From the NCBI RefSeq assembly GCF_000002865.3, contig NW_001865039.1, forward strand, positions 3,380,444-3,444,443: 64,000 bases of DNA. The letters run 5' to 3'. Below the pieces are notes generated by a model. That model saw only the letters and a list, made by a program, of their open reading frames with translations, searched no databases and was not told where the DNA came from. The position numbers and the translations under genes are program-made. Every line of letters starts with the position of its first letter. Position 1 is the first letter of the stretch. This stretch comes from Monosiga brevicollis MX1. Lineage: Eukaryota > Opisthokonta > Choanoflagellata > Craspedida > Salpingoecidae. Below are positions 23,498 to 35,800 of the stretch, piece after piece.

Positions 23498-26400
23498 TTA
23501 CACGTCAAAGTCATCGTCAAAATCATTGGGGGCGTCAAAGTCATACGTGATACCATCCGGCTCCTGTCCGTAGTTTGAGTCGTAGACTGGGTTCAGAGCT
23601 GAACCTGGATGGGGTCGCTGTGGTTTGACCTTGGTGGCCTCATTCGAGGCCATATCATATTCAGCCCCGGCCCCAGAATCATTGTCTACGGGCTCCAGCA
23701 TGAGCACTGTTGGTTGCACAGCTGCAGGCGTGGCCATGGCTGCGTCATAAATGGCGTGGTCCGATGAAATGGACTCGCGTTTATGAAACTCCATGCGGGT
23801 AGGTTCATCAGCGCCGGTGTTATCATAGTCGTCTAGTGCAGCCTCTTCAAACATGGCATTGTTCACGAGCCAGTCGGCCACGCCGCTGCGCAAGTGACCA
23901 TCAGCGGAAGCCATGTTGGCCGTGGTGGCCTTGATAGCTCGGCTATCTGCATCCTCACCATCGTTGATCACATCCAAGGCATGACCTAAATATGCGCACA
24001 TCCCAATTGAGGTAAGGCGTTCGCCGGATACACAGCTATGCTGGGGCCGGCGCCACACTCGCAAGGTGTGATCATGACCACACTCGCAAGGCTTTGCGCG
24101 ACATACCGCTCTCGTCCTCACAGCCTTGGTTGGTGACGCGCGCGAGCAGGGCCAATAAAGCCGGAAAGTCCTGTGGGACAAAGCAGATCGTTCAATAAGC
24201 TGAGTTTCCGAGAAGATGCCCAAGCGCACGCTCCTCTTGAGTCAAGAAAACCATTGCCTTAAACGTACCGGACGATGATCCGGATCTTCCTGCCAAGTCA
24301 GAAGCATGATATCGTAGATGGCTTGGTTGGCTTGTGAGGGTTTCGGCATACGGTACCCGCTACGCAGCAGGTCCAACATTTGCCCGTTTGAATCTACACG
24401 CCCGAAAGCAACATCAGGCAAGTGAGCAGCGTTGACAACTCTTTAAATGACATGAAAATCACTTGGAGTCTTGGTGATAAGTGTCTTGAGCGACAGGGTG
24501 AAGATGAGCTTGCATCATCCATCTCCAGCAAAAGGCACGTACATGTGGGATAGGGGGTTCCTCCCAATGAAAATATTTCAAAGCACGTCACACCAAACGA
24601 CCACACGTCTGACTTGGTCCTGCGGGAATCAATATGCAAAGCATCAAGTAAATTGTCAAACACACCCTCGACGGCCAGAAACGGGGTGTCGTGGGAATTG
24701 ACAGGCTTATGCACGTACGTATAAATGCGATCAGCCAAACTTTGAATGTCCATCCATTTGATGGGCAAGCGTGTGGCTGTGGTACGGTATTCTACACCAA
24801 GTTTCATGGTGATGGGTATTCACGGACATTTGCTTTGAGTTTGAACGCTGAGGCAAAGCTTGTCTCAATCACGGGCATGGGACGTAGGAAGCAGCAGGCA
24901 AGTACTCCACTTTGGACTCACCGTCGTGTTGGCGTGACATGCCAAAGTCAGCCACCTTGCAATGCAGACCTTTACTGACCAGCACGTTACGCCTGCAATG
25001 CCACACATGAGCAATAGGCTTGTGTGTGAACGAGCCTGAGTGCTCAAAGGGGCGGGCCACCCATTGACACTAGGATCCGAAACTTACGCTGCAAGATCGC
25101 GGTGCAGGATGCCTTGTTGGTGCAGATGTGCCATGCCACTGCAGATCTGCATCGAAAACTTGCGAAGCTGCTCGAATTCGAATTGCTATGATCGCAAGAA
25201 CGAACACAAGGCAAGGTGGGATGGGAAATCAAGGAACGGAAGGTCAAGGATTGTGAGTCTGTATGCTTTTGTCCTGCCAAGCGCTTGCGTGCGCCGGCCA
25301 GCGCACGCACCATGTTAGAACTCGAGGCGCGGCTGGCGCGCAGCAAATCACGGAGGTTGCCGTGCATACACAGCTCAACCAACAACAGGTAGGGCTCATC
25401 CAAGAGGCAATGTCCAATGATACCCAGGACATTAGGATGCCCGTTGAGCTCCTTCATCAGATGAACCTCATCCAAAAATTCTTGCCGGTCCTCCTGGGGA
25501 TGGATAGACAAGCCCCAGATGAGAGGATCACGAGGATTAAGAGGGTCAGCGGATGCAAAGAAGGCCGCGACGCTTTCATGTTCACGTCACAGCATTAGCA
25601 AATACGAGATAAAATTGGTGTACGTCTAGACGTTGACTCACATAGGCTGCGCCAGTCTTCAGGGTTTTGACGGCAACCAAGCGGGCGTTGGTGCCTGGCT
25701 CACGGTAGTATGCCTTGAACACTTCACCAAAAGCCCCCTCACCTAGATTGGTGAGCCACACAGCAAAGCGGACTCATTGAGCGAACTCATTGGCTCCAGA
25801 CGCCAATCACCTAGCCCAGAGCAACTTACCGAGTTTCTCATCCAATTGTACACACTTGCGCTGAATTTCGAATTGATCGCCACTGACAGCGCTGCCATGC
25901 TCCATGTCCCCCTGAGAGGCGCAAAACGCACCAAGAAATTTCACCACTCATGAGTGTGATGGTTGCGCTTTGGGCACGCAAGCAGAACGCAGGTGAGCTC
26001 ACCTTATTTGGAGAACCGCGTCGTCGTAAAAGGATAAAAACGATGATCAGGACCAAGACCAAACCGCCAGCCACCGCGGCAACAACAATAATAAGTGGAA
26101 ACTCGGTTGAACCCTGTGATGGCATGAGATGAGAACAGGATTGACACGAACATGCGTAAGTCATTTCATTGCAAACCACGGAGAAAGCTTGAGCGTTCCG
26201 GTTTTGTGTCGTCATCAAATCAAGTTCTCCATACCTGTGCTTCATCATTGCTTCCTCCGGCCAACGGTCCCCGCGACGTCGAGGATGTAACAGGTCCAAC
26301 AGAGGCCGTTGGCACCACGCACGGCGTGCAGTCCACGCACGGCTCAAACGAGTAATTTGTTTGATCAATGTTGACCATTGGTCCAAGAATTAGCCCAAGT

Positions 26401-26811
26401 TGTGTGGCAATTGTCCCGCTGCTAACAGCTGCCTCCATGGCGCACACCAACGAGTTTGAAGTGTCTTGATTATCAACGAAAAACTCAATCATGATTGATC
26501 CTTCTGTCACGGATAGAATCTGTATTTGCGACTGAGAGATGGCCTGACCCTGGCCAAGCTCTGAGTTGATGGCTGTAGCTGCAGCTGTTTTGAAGGTCAA
26601 ATCATTGAACGAGTTGAAGTCCCAGCCCACCAGCCTCAAAAGGGCACGCGATGCGGTTCTTGGCACGGCAATTGTCGTGGTTGTAGTTGTAGTTGTAGTT
26701 GTCGTTGTCGTTGTCGTCGTCGTAGTAGTCGTAGTAGTTGTCGTCGTCGTAGTCGTCGTCGTAGTAGTAGTCGTAGTAGTTGTCGTCGTCGTAGTCGTCG
26801 TCGTCGTCGTC

Positions 26812-26863
<52 letters not shown>

Positions 26864-29800
26864 TAGTTGTGGCGACAGTTGTGGTCGTGGCGACAGTTGT
26901 GGTTGTTGTGGCGGCAGTGGTTGTCATGGTGGTCGTGGCGGCAGTGGTTGTTATGGTCGTAGTTGATGTGGTTGCAGGTGTTGTTGTGGTTGTGGGCATG
27001 GTGGTCGTAGTAGTAGTTGTCGTTGTAGTGGTGGTGGTGGTGGTGGTTGTCGTCGTCGTCGTCGTAGTTGTAGTCGTTGTGGGTGCCACTCGGCAGCCAT
27101 TGACCAACTTGGCCGATTCACCAGCCTCGCCAGTTGCGACAAATCCTGGTGGACAATAACACTTATATGTGCCGGGAGTATTGTTGCACACGGCTCCAGG
27201 ATAGCCACACGCCCCCTGATAGCTACACTCATCCAGGTCACTGCAGCCCGTGGTGCCATTTTCAACATAGCCATATGCACATAGCCCACACGAAAAGCCG
27301 CCCACAGTGTTGAAGCACTCGCGATGCTCGGAACACATGCCTAAATCACACTCATTTACATCGCGGCACGTGTAGCCCTCGTCCTCCGTGGTGTAGCCAT
27401 TCGGGCAAGCCCCACACTCGGCAGTCAAGCCGTCGTCACCGACGGTGCAGGTAACCAAAGGATCGCACGGGGAGGGTGAGCAAGCGGTGCCCGGTACACA
27501 CGTAAAATCTGCGATCCAACCCTCTGCGGTGCAGGTGTACGTTGGCTGGCCTTGTCGCAGATAGGTTGCATCGCAGTCAGCACTACACGTGCCGTTCTCG
27601 CGATTCTGAAAGCACAGGCCCACCAAGAGTGAGGAGTGTGGTTCGGGGTTCGTCGGGCCCGCTCGATTGCACTCGATCACCGTGCATCCATTTGCACCGT
27701 CGGGCATGAGTCCAGATGGACAAGGGCCGCACGTGAATGAGCCGCTGGCGACACCAGGGGTACAACTACGGCCGTCCAGGCAAGGATTCGTTGCACACCC
27801 ATCAATATACGTGGTCGTTACCTGCGTTGTTGTACTCGGTTGTGGCGTGGTGGTGGTAACTGTAGTGGTAGTAGTGGTGGTGGGTGCCGGCGTTGAGCTT
27901 GGGATGGGTTCACATTGGCCGGCAGTCAGGATAAATCCCGGTGCACAGTCACACTCAAAGGTAGTGCTGCTATTGGCATAGCAGGTCAAATCATGTGCGC
28001 GGCACGCGGCTACGCCATCATTGGTGACGCAGGGGTCACGCAGCTCAAAAAGCGTCAGTGTGAAGGCGTTTGTGCCCCCCGTGGTACCCTGAATGACCAT
28101 GTCATTTGTCCATACGGTGAACGTCACGGATGCAGCCTGGGCTGCTGCTGGCAGCGTGATCGTGTTGGTATATGAACTGCTAAAAGAAAGCTTAGCCAGT
28201 GTCATAAAGTTGATGCCACCATCCAAACTGTAGGCAAAGGCACCATACTGGGTTCCAGACTTGCAGGCCTGGAAGGTTATCCGGACGCTGGCGGCAAACC
28301 GCGTATCAAACTCACGCGAAATGAGCATGCGTCGCTGCAAACTTTGGAAGCGAACACCCATGGTGTTGGAGCAGGCACTGTTCCCCGTCGAGTCCAGAGT
28401 GGCTGAAAATGGCCGCGCATGCAAAGCACAGAGGCAGGCGAAAAGTGAGCTGACCGCAAGTCGCAAAAACAAACCAACAACAACAATAACAAAAAAACAA
28501 AAACAAAAATAGAAAACAAAAACAAAAACAAAAACCCCAATTTAGCATGCACTCGAAAGCAGGGAGGTGAATAAAACTTACTGCCAGCCGACATGCGGAT
28601 CAAATCACCCAAGGCGGGGCCGGCGAGCCTAATACCGGTGAGAAGACGGTTTCGGGACGTGCAGGCCGGCCCGGTAAAGCCGTCGTCACACACACAACGC
28701 GGCCCAGGCATGCAGCGCCCCCTGTTGTTGCACATGTTGGGGCAAGAAGGCCCAACGTAGACATTGTCGATGGCAAAGGTTTGCGTGTCCAGATCTTCCT
28801 TCTGCCGCACGACCACCAAGGCTTCAGCGGCCGGATTCAAACCTAGAGGATAGCTAAACCGGGTAAAAGTTGGGGCTTGGTTGGGCGCGATGGTCGAGTG
28901 GTAAAACCATCCGGATTGACAGTTTAAATCGGTATCACAGCCTGCATCAAGCTGCGAAAAGGAGGTCAGGCCATTGTCAAAGGAAGTTTCAACCTCCAGC
29001 ACGACGCTGGCTGAGCTGTCGTTGCAGCCCACGGTGAGATCAAATTGAAACATGTACGGAATCTGTGGTGTGCCTTCAACCGACACATTGGCAATGAGCC
29101 AATAGTCATTTGTCTCCGAGTAGACGTGCTGGATCCACCGCAGGGCGGTGTTGGTTTGCATCGCAGCTGGAGCCACATCGCTCAGTAGCAAGCTGTATGC
29201 CTGAACGCCGACATTACTATATGCAGTCAAATCTTGCCAATCACCTCCAGCGACGCTGTACTGCAAAAAGCTGTCACAAGACGCAAAAGAGGAAAAGGTG
29301 ATTGTGAGCTTTGACAGCAGTGTGGGCATGTGTGAGTGGATGATCTGCAGTTATGCAGCATGCTGAAAAGTGGTATCGCAACGGGCTTGGCAAGAACAAA
29401 CAAAAACCAAAAAACAAACAAAAAACAAAAACAAAAACAAAACACCAAACAGAAACGAGCAAATATACCACAGGTGCAGAGGGCACGCACATTCGTTCAT
29501 CACGGATAGTGTTGACTTCCACACCATCACATCCCGAGGCGCCGACGCTCAGCACAAAATTGAGCTTGAGGCCGGGCGAGGTCAGATCCAGAGGCACTGT
29601 TTGTAGCACGCGAGGCTCTCCCGTGTCCAAGCCAAAGCTATAGGCTGGCAGGGCCAAGCTGATGCCACAAGTGGGCGTGGTCACTACTGTTGCCCCGGCT
29701 ACTTGCTCAAAGCTGTCCGTGTCCTCGAGATGGCTCTGATTGGCCCGAAGTAAAAAACGATGGGATGGACGAAGGCGCATGATGGGGGACTCAAAACTAT

Positions 29801-32800
29801 GCATGCTAGCCTGGCCCTGCGACCTCAGAAGCACCACGCCAGCGTGGTCACAGTAGCTCGACTGCTGTCCACCGCCCACAAAATTGAACACGCTGGCTTG
29901 GGCGGGCGTATCGAAGCTGCTTGCGACGTCCTGGGGATAGTCGAGTGGATCGAGGTCAGGTCCAAAGTAAATGTTGTCCAAAGCCCAATAATAGGATGAC
30001 CAATAAGGAGCATTGTATTGATAGATGATGAAGCGCGTGGCCGCTGTACGTGCCGCCTCGGGCAAGAGGATGGTAAAAGCAAAGCTGCTGACAATAGGCA
30101 AGTAGTCGATAAAGTGCCACAGATGACCTCCGTCCAGGGAGTAAGCCAGCACGGGTCGCGCCGAGTTTTGGGTGTAGCGCCCACAATACGAACCCTGGGC
30201 CACGTAACCTTGGAGATAGCGGAGCGAGCGCGCATCCATATCCACAGTCATGGCAAAGCGAAAGCGGTCGGCTGAATTGCGAAAGTAAAGGTTGGCGGCA
30301 TCGGCCAAAAAGGCACAGCTTTCCACCGTGGGATAGCCTCCTCGCAGGTCGGCCCACGTGGACGGCAGGATTTCGTCGTTGAAGTCGTCACGGAAGCCTG
30401 TACGCAATGCGTTGGCCACGGGTACACAGCGGCCGTCCACAAGCTCAAAACTTGGATCACAGACGCACGTACCAGCTTGGCAGGACCCATGTCCACCGCA
30501 CGGTGCTGCAGAGCCCGGCACTGCACACTCCGAACCCAAATAGAGGTTGCGCAGGCGATAGATTCGGCCGGGGGAGTTGATGTCGGAGGAGACTGCAGTG
30601 TACACGAAGCGCAGACGGATGTTTTCGGCTTCGGGCAGAGCAAACGTGAGACGTTGCCAGCCAAAGGGCAGGCGCTCTGAATACAGTACGCCGTAGTTCA
30701 GGGAGAACACGTTGCATGTGGTGGCGCTTGGGGCACATGCCGAGGGCATGATGGAGGTGTAGGACGTTCCGTTGTTCACGGCGCCTAAAATATCAAAACC
30801 CAAATCCAGGTCGTAGTTGTCGCAGAAGCGTCCCAGGCGCACTTCAAACTGCAAGACGGCGTTGGAATCCACCACCACCGGGTCAAGCGAGACGGTGGAC
30901 ACGGAAAATGCACTCGGTGAAGCTTCGGTTAAAAGGCTACGAGCGCCATCGCAGCCGGCCATCACCAGGCCTCCCGGAGTAGCTAGCCGCGCGTCATTTG
31001 CAGCAGTCAAAGGTGCCCACAAACTCGACTCAGGGACCTGGTAGACTACGCGAAACTCGTCAATGTTCTGCGTGGCACCCAAAACAGAGTGAGGGGTAGA
31101 GCGAGTCATAGAGCGTACCCCGTCGTGTAGGGTAGAGAGTGTAGGGTGTAGGAGAATGATGGTAGCTTGGTTGCACCCGCCCACAAGCAGCAAACGGTTA
31201 ACTTACAAAGCTGTGGTATGTCGTGACAAAAGCCGTTGGATGGTACCACACCATGAATCGGGTGCCAAAAGCCTTGGCTGCATTGGGCAGGGTCACAGTC
31301 ACGAATGCAGTGTCCGAGGCCACATAGCTGCGCGTGTTGAAGCGGTTCAGGGTCGACCAAGTCATGCCCCCATCTAGACTGTAGGCCAAGTGGACATAGT
31401 TGTTAACGCTGGTGCTGGCAGAACAACCCGACACGAGCTGGCCCGTGCGCAGCACCATTTCCACTGTAGAGGCGTTCTGAGTATCCAAAGCTCGCGTCTG
31501 TGCCAGTCGCCATGATGAGGTTGTGGGAGCAAAATACATTGAGTTTCCGGCAGCCAAAACGCCACAGGGGTCTGTGGGCAGGCCTAGGCTGGCCCCAAGC
31601 TGGTAGGGCCACATGGTCGAACTAATGCCTGATTCAAAGTCGTCATAAAAGGTGCTGGCCACAGTGGTGGGCTGGCACCGGCCCGCATCATCGAGTGTAT
31701 AGTCAGCATCACAAAAGCAACCACTGGCGTTGATCTGGCCGAACATGCCACAAGGTTGCACGGCAGGCCCGATGTATAATCGGCGGAAACCGACCACAAT
31801 GGGTGATGTGCGCGCACTATTTGCTGAGATGACAAAGCGAAACGTGACATTGGTTGCCTGGGCAAATTGCAGAGGTACACTGATGCGGTGGAAGCCATTG
31901 CCATGGTCTTTTTCGTTGAGCGCGAGGCCCCAGTCCAGCAGCGAATAGCTGGCGCAGTCGCCCGAGATGCAAGGTCTGTATCCGGATCCGGTACTGCCGT
32001 CAGAGCTTACGGAGAGCTCGACGGTAACTGGATTAACGGCGTCCGTCGGCAGTCCACAGCCTAGGGATAATTCAGCGTATAAATGAGTCTGGCCGGGCTC
32101 GACCGTGACTGGTACAGTCTCGAGATAGTTGAGCTCCAGGTTTGCGGTGTTGTTGATGACAAGGGCAGGTTGGCTGCACATGGTCTGCACGGTGCTCATG
32201 CTGCCAGTGGTGAAAGTGGTAGCTGCCGTTGCGGGCCAGGTTGCATCAAATTCGATCATGTCTTGAGCTGGAGCCATGCCCACCACAAGATTATCGATAA
32301 CCTAAATGATGTAGGAGCACGTTGCAACATACGTGAGTCAAAGAAAAGTGCCGGTAGTACGGGCCATTTCGCAATGACCAGCGTTGAGAACAAACAAGCG
32401 AATGAACCAACTACATAACATCGAAAAGACTTCAATATGGCACGGGCCTCATACCCAGTTGGATGCGCTGTCGTATCGAAACTGGATCAACGTTGCAGCT
32501 GACCGATAAGTGGATGGTAGGGTCACATATACGCGGTCGACGGACGAGATGCTCACAATGGAGATGTCATCAAAGGTCGTCCCACCGTCGCTAGAAGCAG
32601 CAACGGAGAGTCGCGTAAAGCTACCGGCATTGCTCGCCCCTTGACACCCATTTTTAACATCAAAACTCAAATACTTGGTCTCGCGCGTGTCCAAGAAGGG
32701 CGTCGTCAAAAGCTGAAGTTGGCCGGTAAGAGTGACAGCGGCGCCGTTGCCTAGTGCCTCGCACGGAGTGCTGTCGTTGATCAGTTGCAGGCCCAGCGTC

Positions 32801-35800
32801 TGCATCCATCCTGCACCGGTGAAGCCATCAAAGTTTTCGTAAAGGTGTGCTGGCAGCGGCGCAGCAGGAACACATTTCCCATTTACTAGGGTAAAGCCCG
32901 TATCGCAAACACAGCCACCCGTGGTGCAGTAACCAGCCAAGCCACAGCCTTGGTTGCAAGTGGAGCCCAGGAACACGCGGCTGATGGCGAAGGAAACAGG
33001 GGGCGCAAAAGAGCTACTGGGTCCCACTGTGTTGCCAAAGAGGAGGCGGCCGAGAGATCGGGTTGCGATCGTGACGTGCGTCCAACCATCGGCAAAGTTT
33101 TCACGGTGAAGCTCGTCATTCCACAATGAAACACACGCGTCGGTAACGCCGCAGGCTGTGGTCAGTTGGCCGAATGACCCCAGAGATGAAGTGCCCGATG
33201 CTTTCGAGACCTGAAGCACATCGCCGGCCTGGTCCGTGGGTCCGATAAAAATACCGTCACAACCCATGCTGATGTCCACCTCGACGCGAGCATCACTGGC
33301 TGACGAAAAGGCGTCCAATAACAAGCGGGTGCCCACCTCGGATCCATTGAAAACGAGCGCAGGGCGGCCACAGAATTCAGCCACGTGTGCACCCACGATG
33401 GCCGAGGCCTTGGACTTGAGGGAGGCAAGTGTAGATGCAGGTAAAACCTCAAAACTCAAGGGGTTTGGCGGAGGAAGCACGTCGGAGAAGATGACAAATT
33501 CATCAAGCATCTTAATAACCAAAAATCGAATAGAATGCGAGTGAGGAGGAAAAAAAACAAAAAAAAAAAAAACACAAAGAAAAACAAGAAAATACAAAAC
33601 GAACAAAAGAGGTTGATATGTGGGTCGGGTGAACATGAGCAAGAGTCTCAAGAGAGGAGCGAAAGGACCATCGAAAGCAGCAGCGCGCAACGTCAAAGAA
33701 ACACTGCTTACCCAAACATCGGTGTTGCTGGCAAAGTCACCGCGCTGCAAAAACGCCAGGCGAGCCGTGGCGGAGCGCTGGGTGGCTGATAGCACATAGA
33801 TGGTTTCTGCGCGAGGTTGGTAACCGTTGAAGGCGAACTCGTTCACCTTGTTCCATTCCACCCCATCATCGGTGGAGATCATCAAGGCCAGATTGCTTTT
33901 TCTGCTACTGACGCTGCCGCAATCAAGGCCGCCGCTGCACAGAATGGCCTGAACGTGGGTGGCGTGGGTCAGGTTCAGCATGCGGCTAATGACGAGTCGG
34001 TTTGTTCCAGCGCCATCAAAAACCAAAGCTCGCCCATCAGCCAGGTCACCACAACTCGCCGTCAAACGAGTGTTCATGTATGTTTCCCAAATATGACTGC
34101 CGGCGCTGCTGGGCGACAAGAGATCTGCGCGATTGAAATCGTCAGCCAAGCGGAAAAAGGGGGTTTGTGGGACGCAGAGGCCGGCAACACTGAGTGTGGC
34201 ACCCACGGGACACGCGCAGCCCTGTGCCGTGCAGGTGCCGCCACCTCCACAAACACCGCAGGCTGTGCTGAGGGTGAGGTTGGCAAGGGCCCAGGGAAAC
34301 CCGGCATGCTGGTTGTAGATCCGAGTACTCAAGGTCAAGGCATTGGAGGCACGGGGCATGACTATGCGCACATGGTGCCATTTGCCGTCGTAATCGGCCG
34401 CGTTGAGGACCGGGGGCGTAAGGAGGGGAATATCAGTGCATCCATTGTCGGTCAACGGATTGCAGGATTTGGGTTGCAAAGTACCACTGGCCTGCGCATT
34501 CCACTTGAGCTCGATGGTTACGGCATCTGTGGTTGGAGCACTGGCCTCACTCACGTTGAGCAGGATGTCAAACTCCAGCAGAAAAACGGTGTCCTCAGAG
34601 TCAAAGCGGATGGGGTGAGTGATGACTTGTTGCATGCCGGCGGCACCGTCAAACACCAAAGCAGCGCGGTCGGCCAGAACACCAGGCGAGGCAGAATCTA
34701 TTTGAAAGAACACGGTGGCCAGGGTTTCGGCCTCCAAATTTACCAATGCCCTGTGCTTGGGCCATGTCACAAGCTCCGAGGTCATGCGGAAAGCACGCAG
34801 CGCCTACGCATTTGATCAACGGCAATGAGGGGTCGGCGTCACTTTTTGGACACATCGTACAGCTTTTACTAAGCTGCACAGATTGACAGATGGCAATGTC
34901 CAGCGACGGAGGAGAGGCAGAACAAAAGGACCAACCACTTCGTGGTCGTGAAACGTCAAACCCGAGCCACTGTCTGCTACCAGCAAGGAGATTCGCGCTT
35001 GACGGGCAGGGTTGGGCAGGGTGGCCACCAGGGTGCTGATGCTGCTCGCTGCTTCTGTGAGGGAGGATATCAGGTAGTACTTGATGCCATCGGCCGAGTA
35101 ATAAAGACCGAGCCTATCAGAGCTTTGACGGGCACAGCAATTGTTGGGCTCGGCAGGGCACGCGGCATCGGTGTCTTGGCCGGTGGTAAAGTCAATCTCA
35201 ACCGTCTCGATGTTGAAGGTGTTCATCCAGGGGAGGTAGAGGTAACGGTCACCGATGCCGGCAAAGACGGCAACTGCGTTTGTGGTGGAACCGTCGCATC
35301 GATCCTCAGCTGAATCGGCAAAGTACACGCCCACGCTGCGCAGGGCCGCAAATTTGTGCGCGGTGAGGGGGCCATTGAGATCGATTGTGGAGACGTTGGT
35401 CACGCGGCACCCTAGCAGCGCATCGTTGACATAAGGCGCATCACATTCGCAACCAGTCGGGGTACAGCGACCCAGATTACTGCAGCCCATGGGGCAGGTG
35501 GCTTCTGTGAAAACGCTGAGATGGGCGATCCGCCAGGGCGCAGCGCCGTCTCGACGCAAGTACAAGCGGCCTTGAGTCCTGCAGCAAAAAGTGGGCAAAG
35601 GCAGAGCAACGAGACACAATAATGCTGTGAGTCACTGGCGCCACGGCAGCGGGCGGGGGCGGGGCGGTCGCTTGTGCCAGAGGTTGAAAAGCGCAACACA
35701 CATGGCTGTGTTCTTCTCGCCGTAGGGGTAGCTGACACGGTGCCAGCGGCCAGCACCAAATACGGCAGGGGCAGGCACAAAATTACCGTTATTGTCGAGT

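Noticed and set aside
24595-24745. Apparent 34-residue insertion between [14 protein letters not shown] and TKSDVWSFG in the kinase
   Set aside because: The stretch is bounded by GTACGT and CGCAG in matching phase, so it is an intron that happens to stay open.
26566-27159. Long plus-strand poly-Val frame
   Set aside because: It is the complement of the poly-Thr stalk of the RTK, and its flanks have no protein features.
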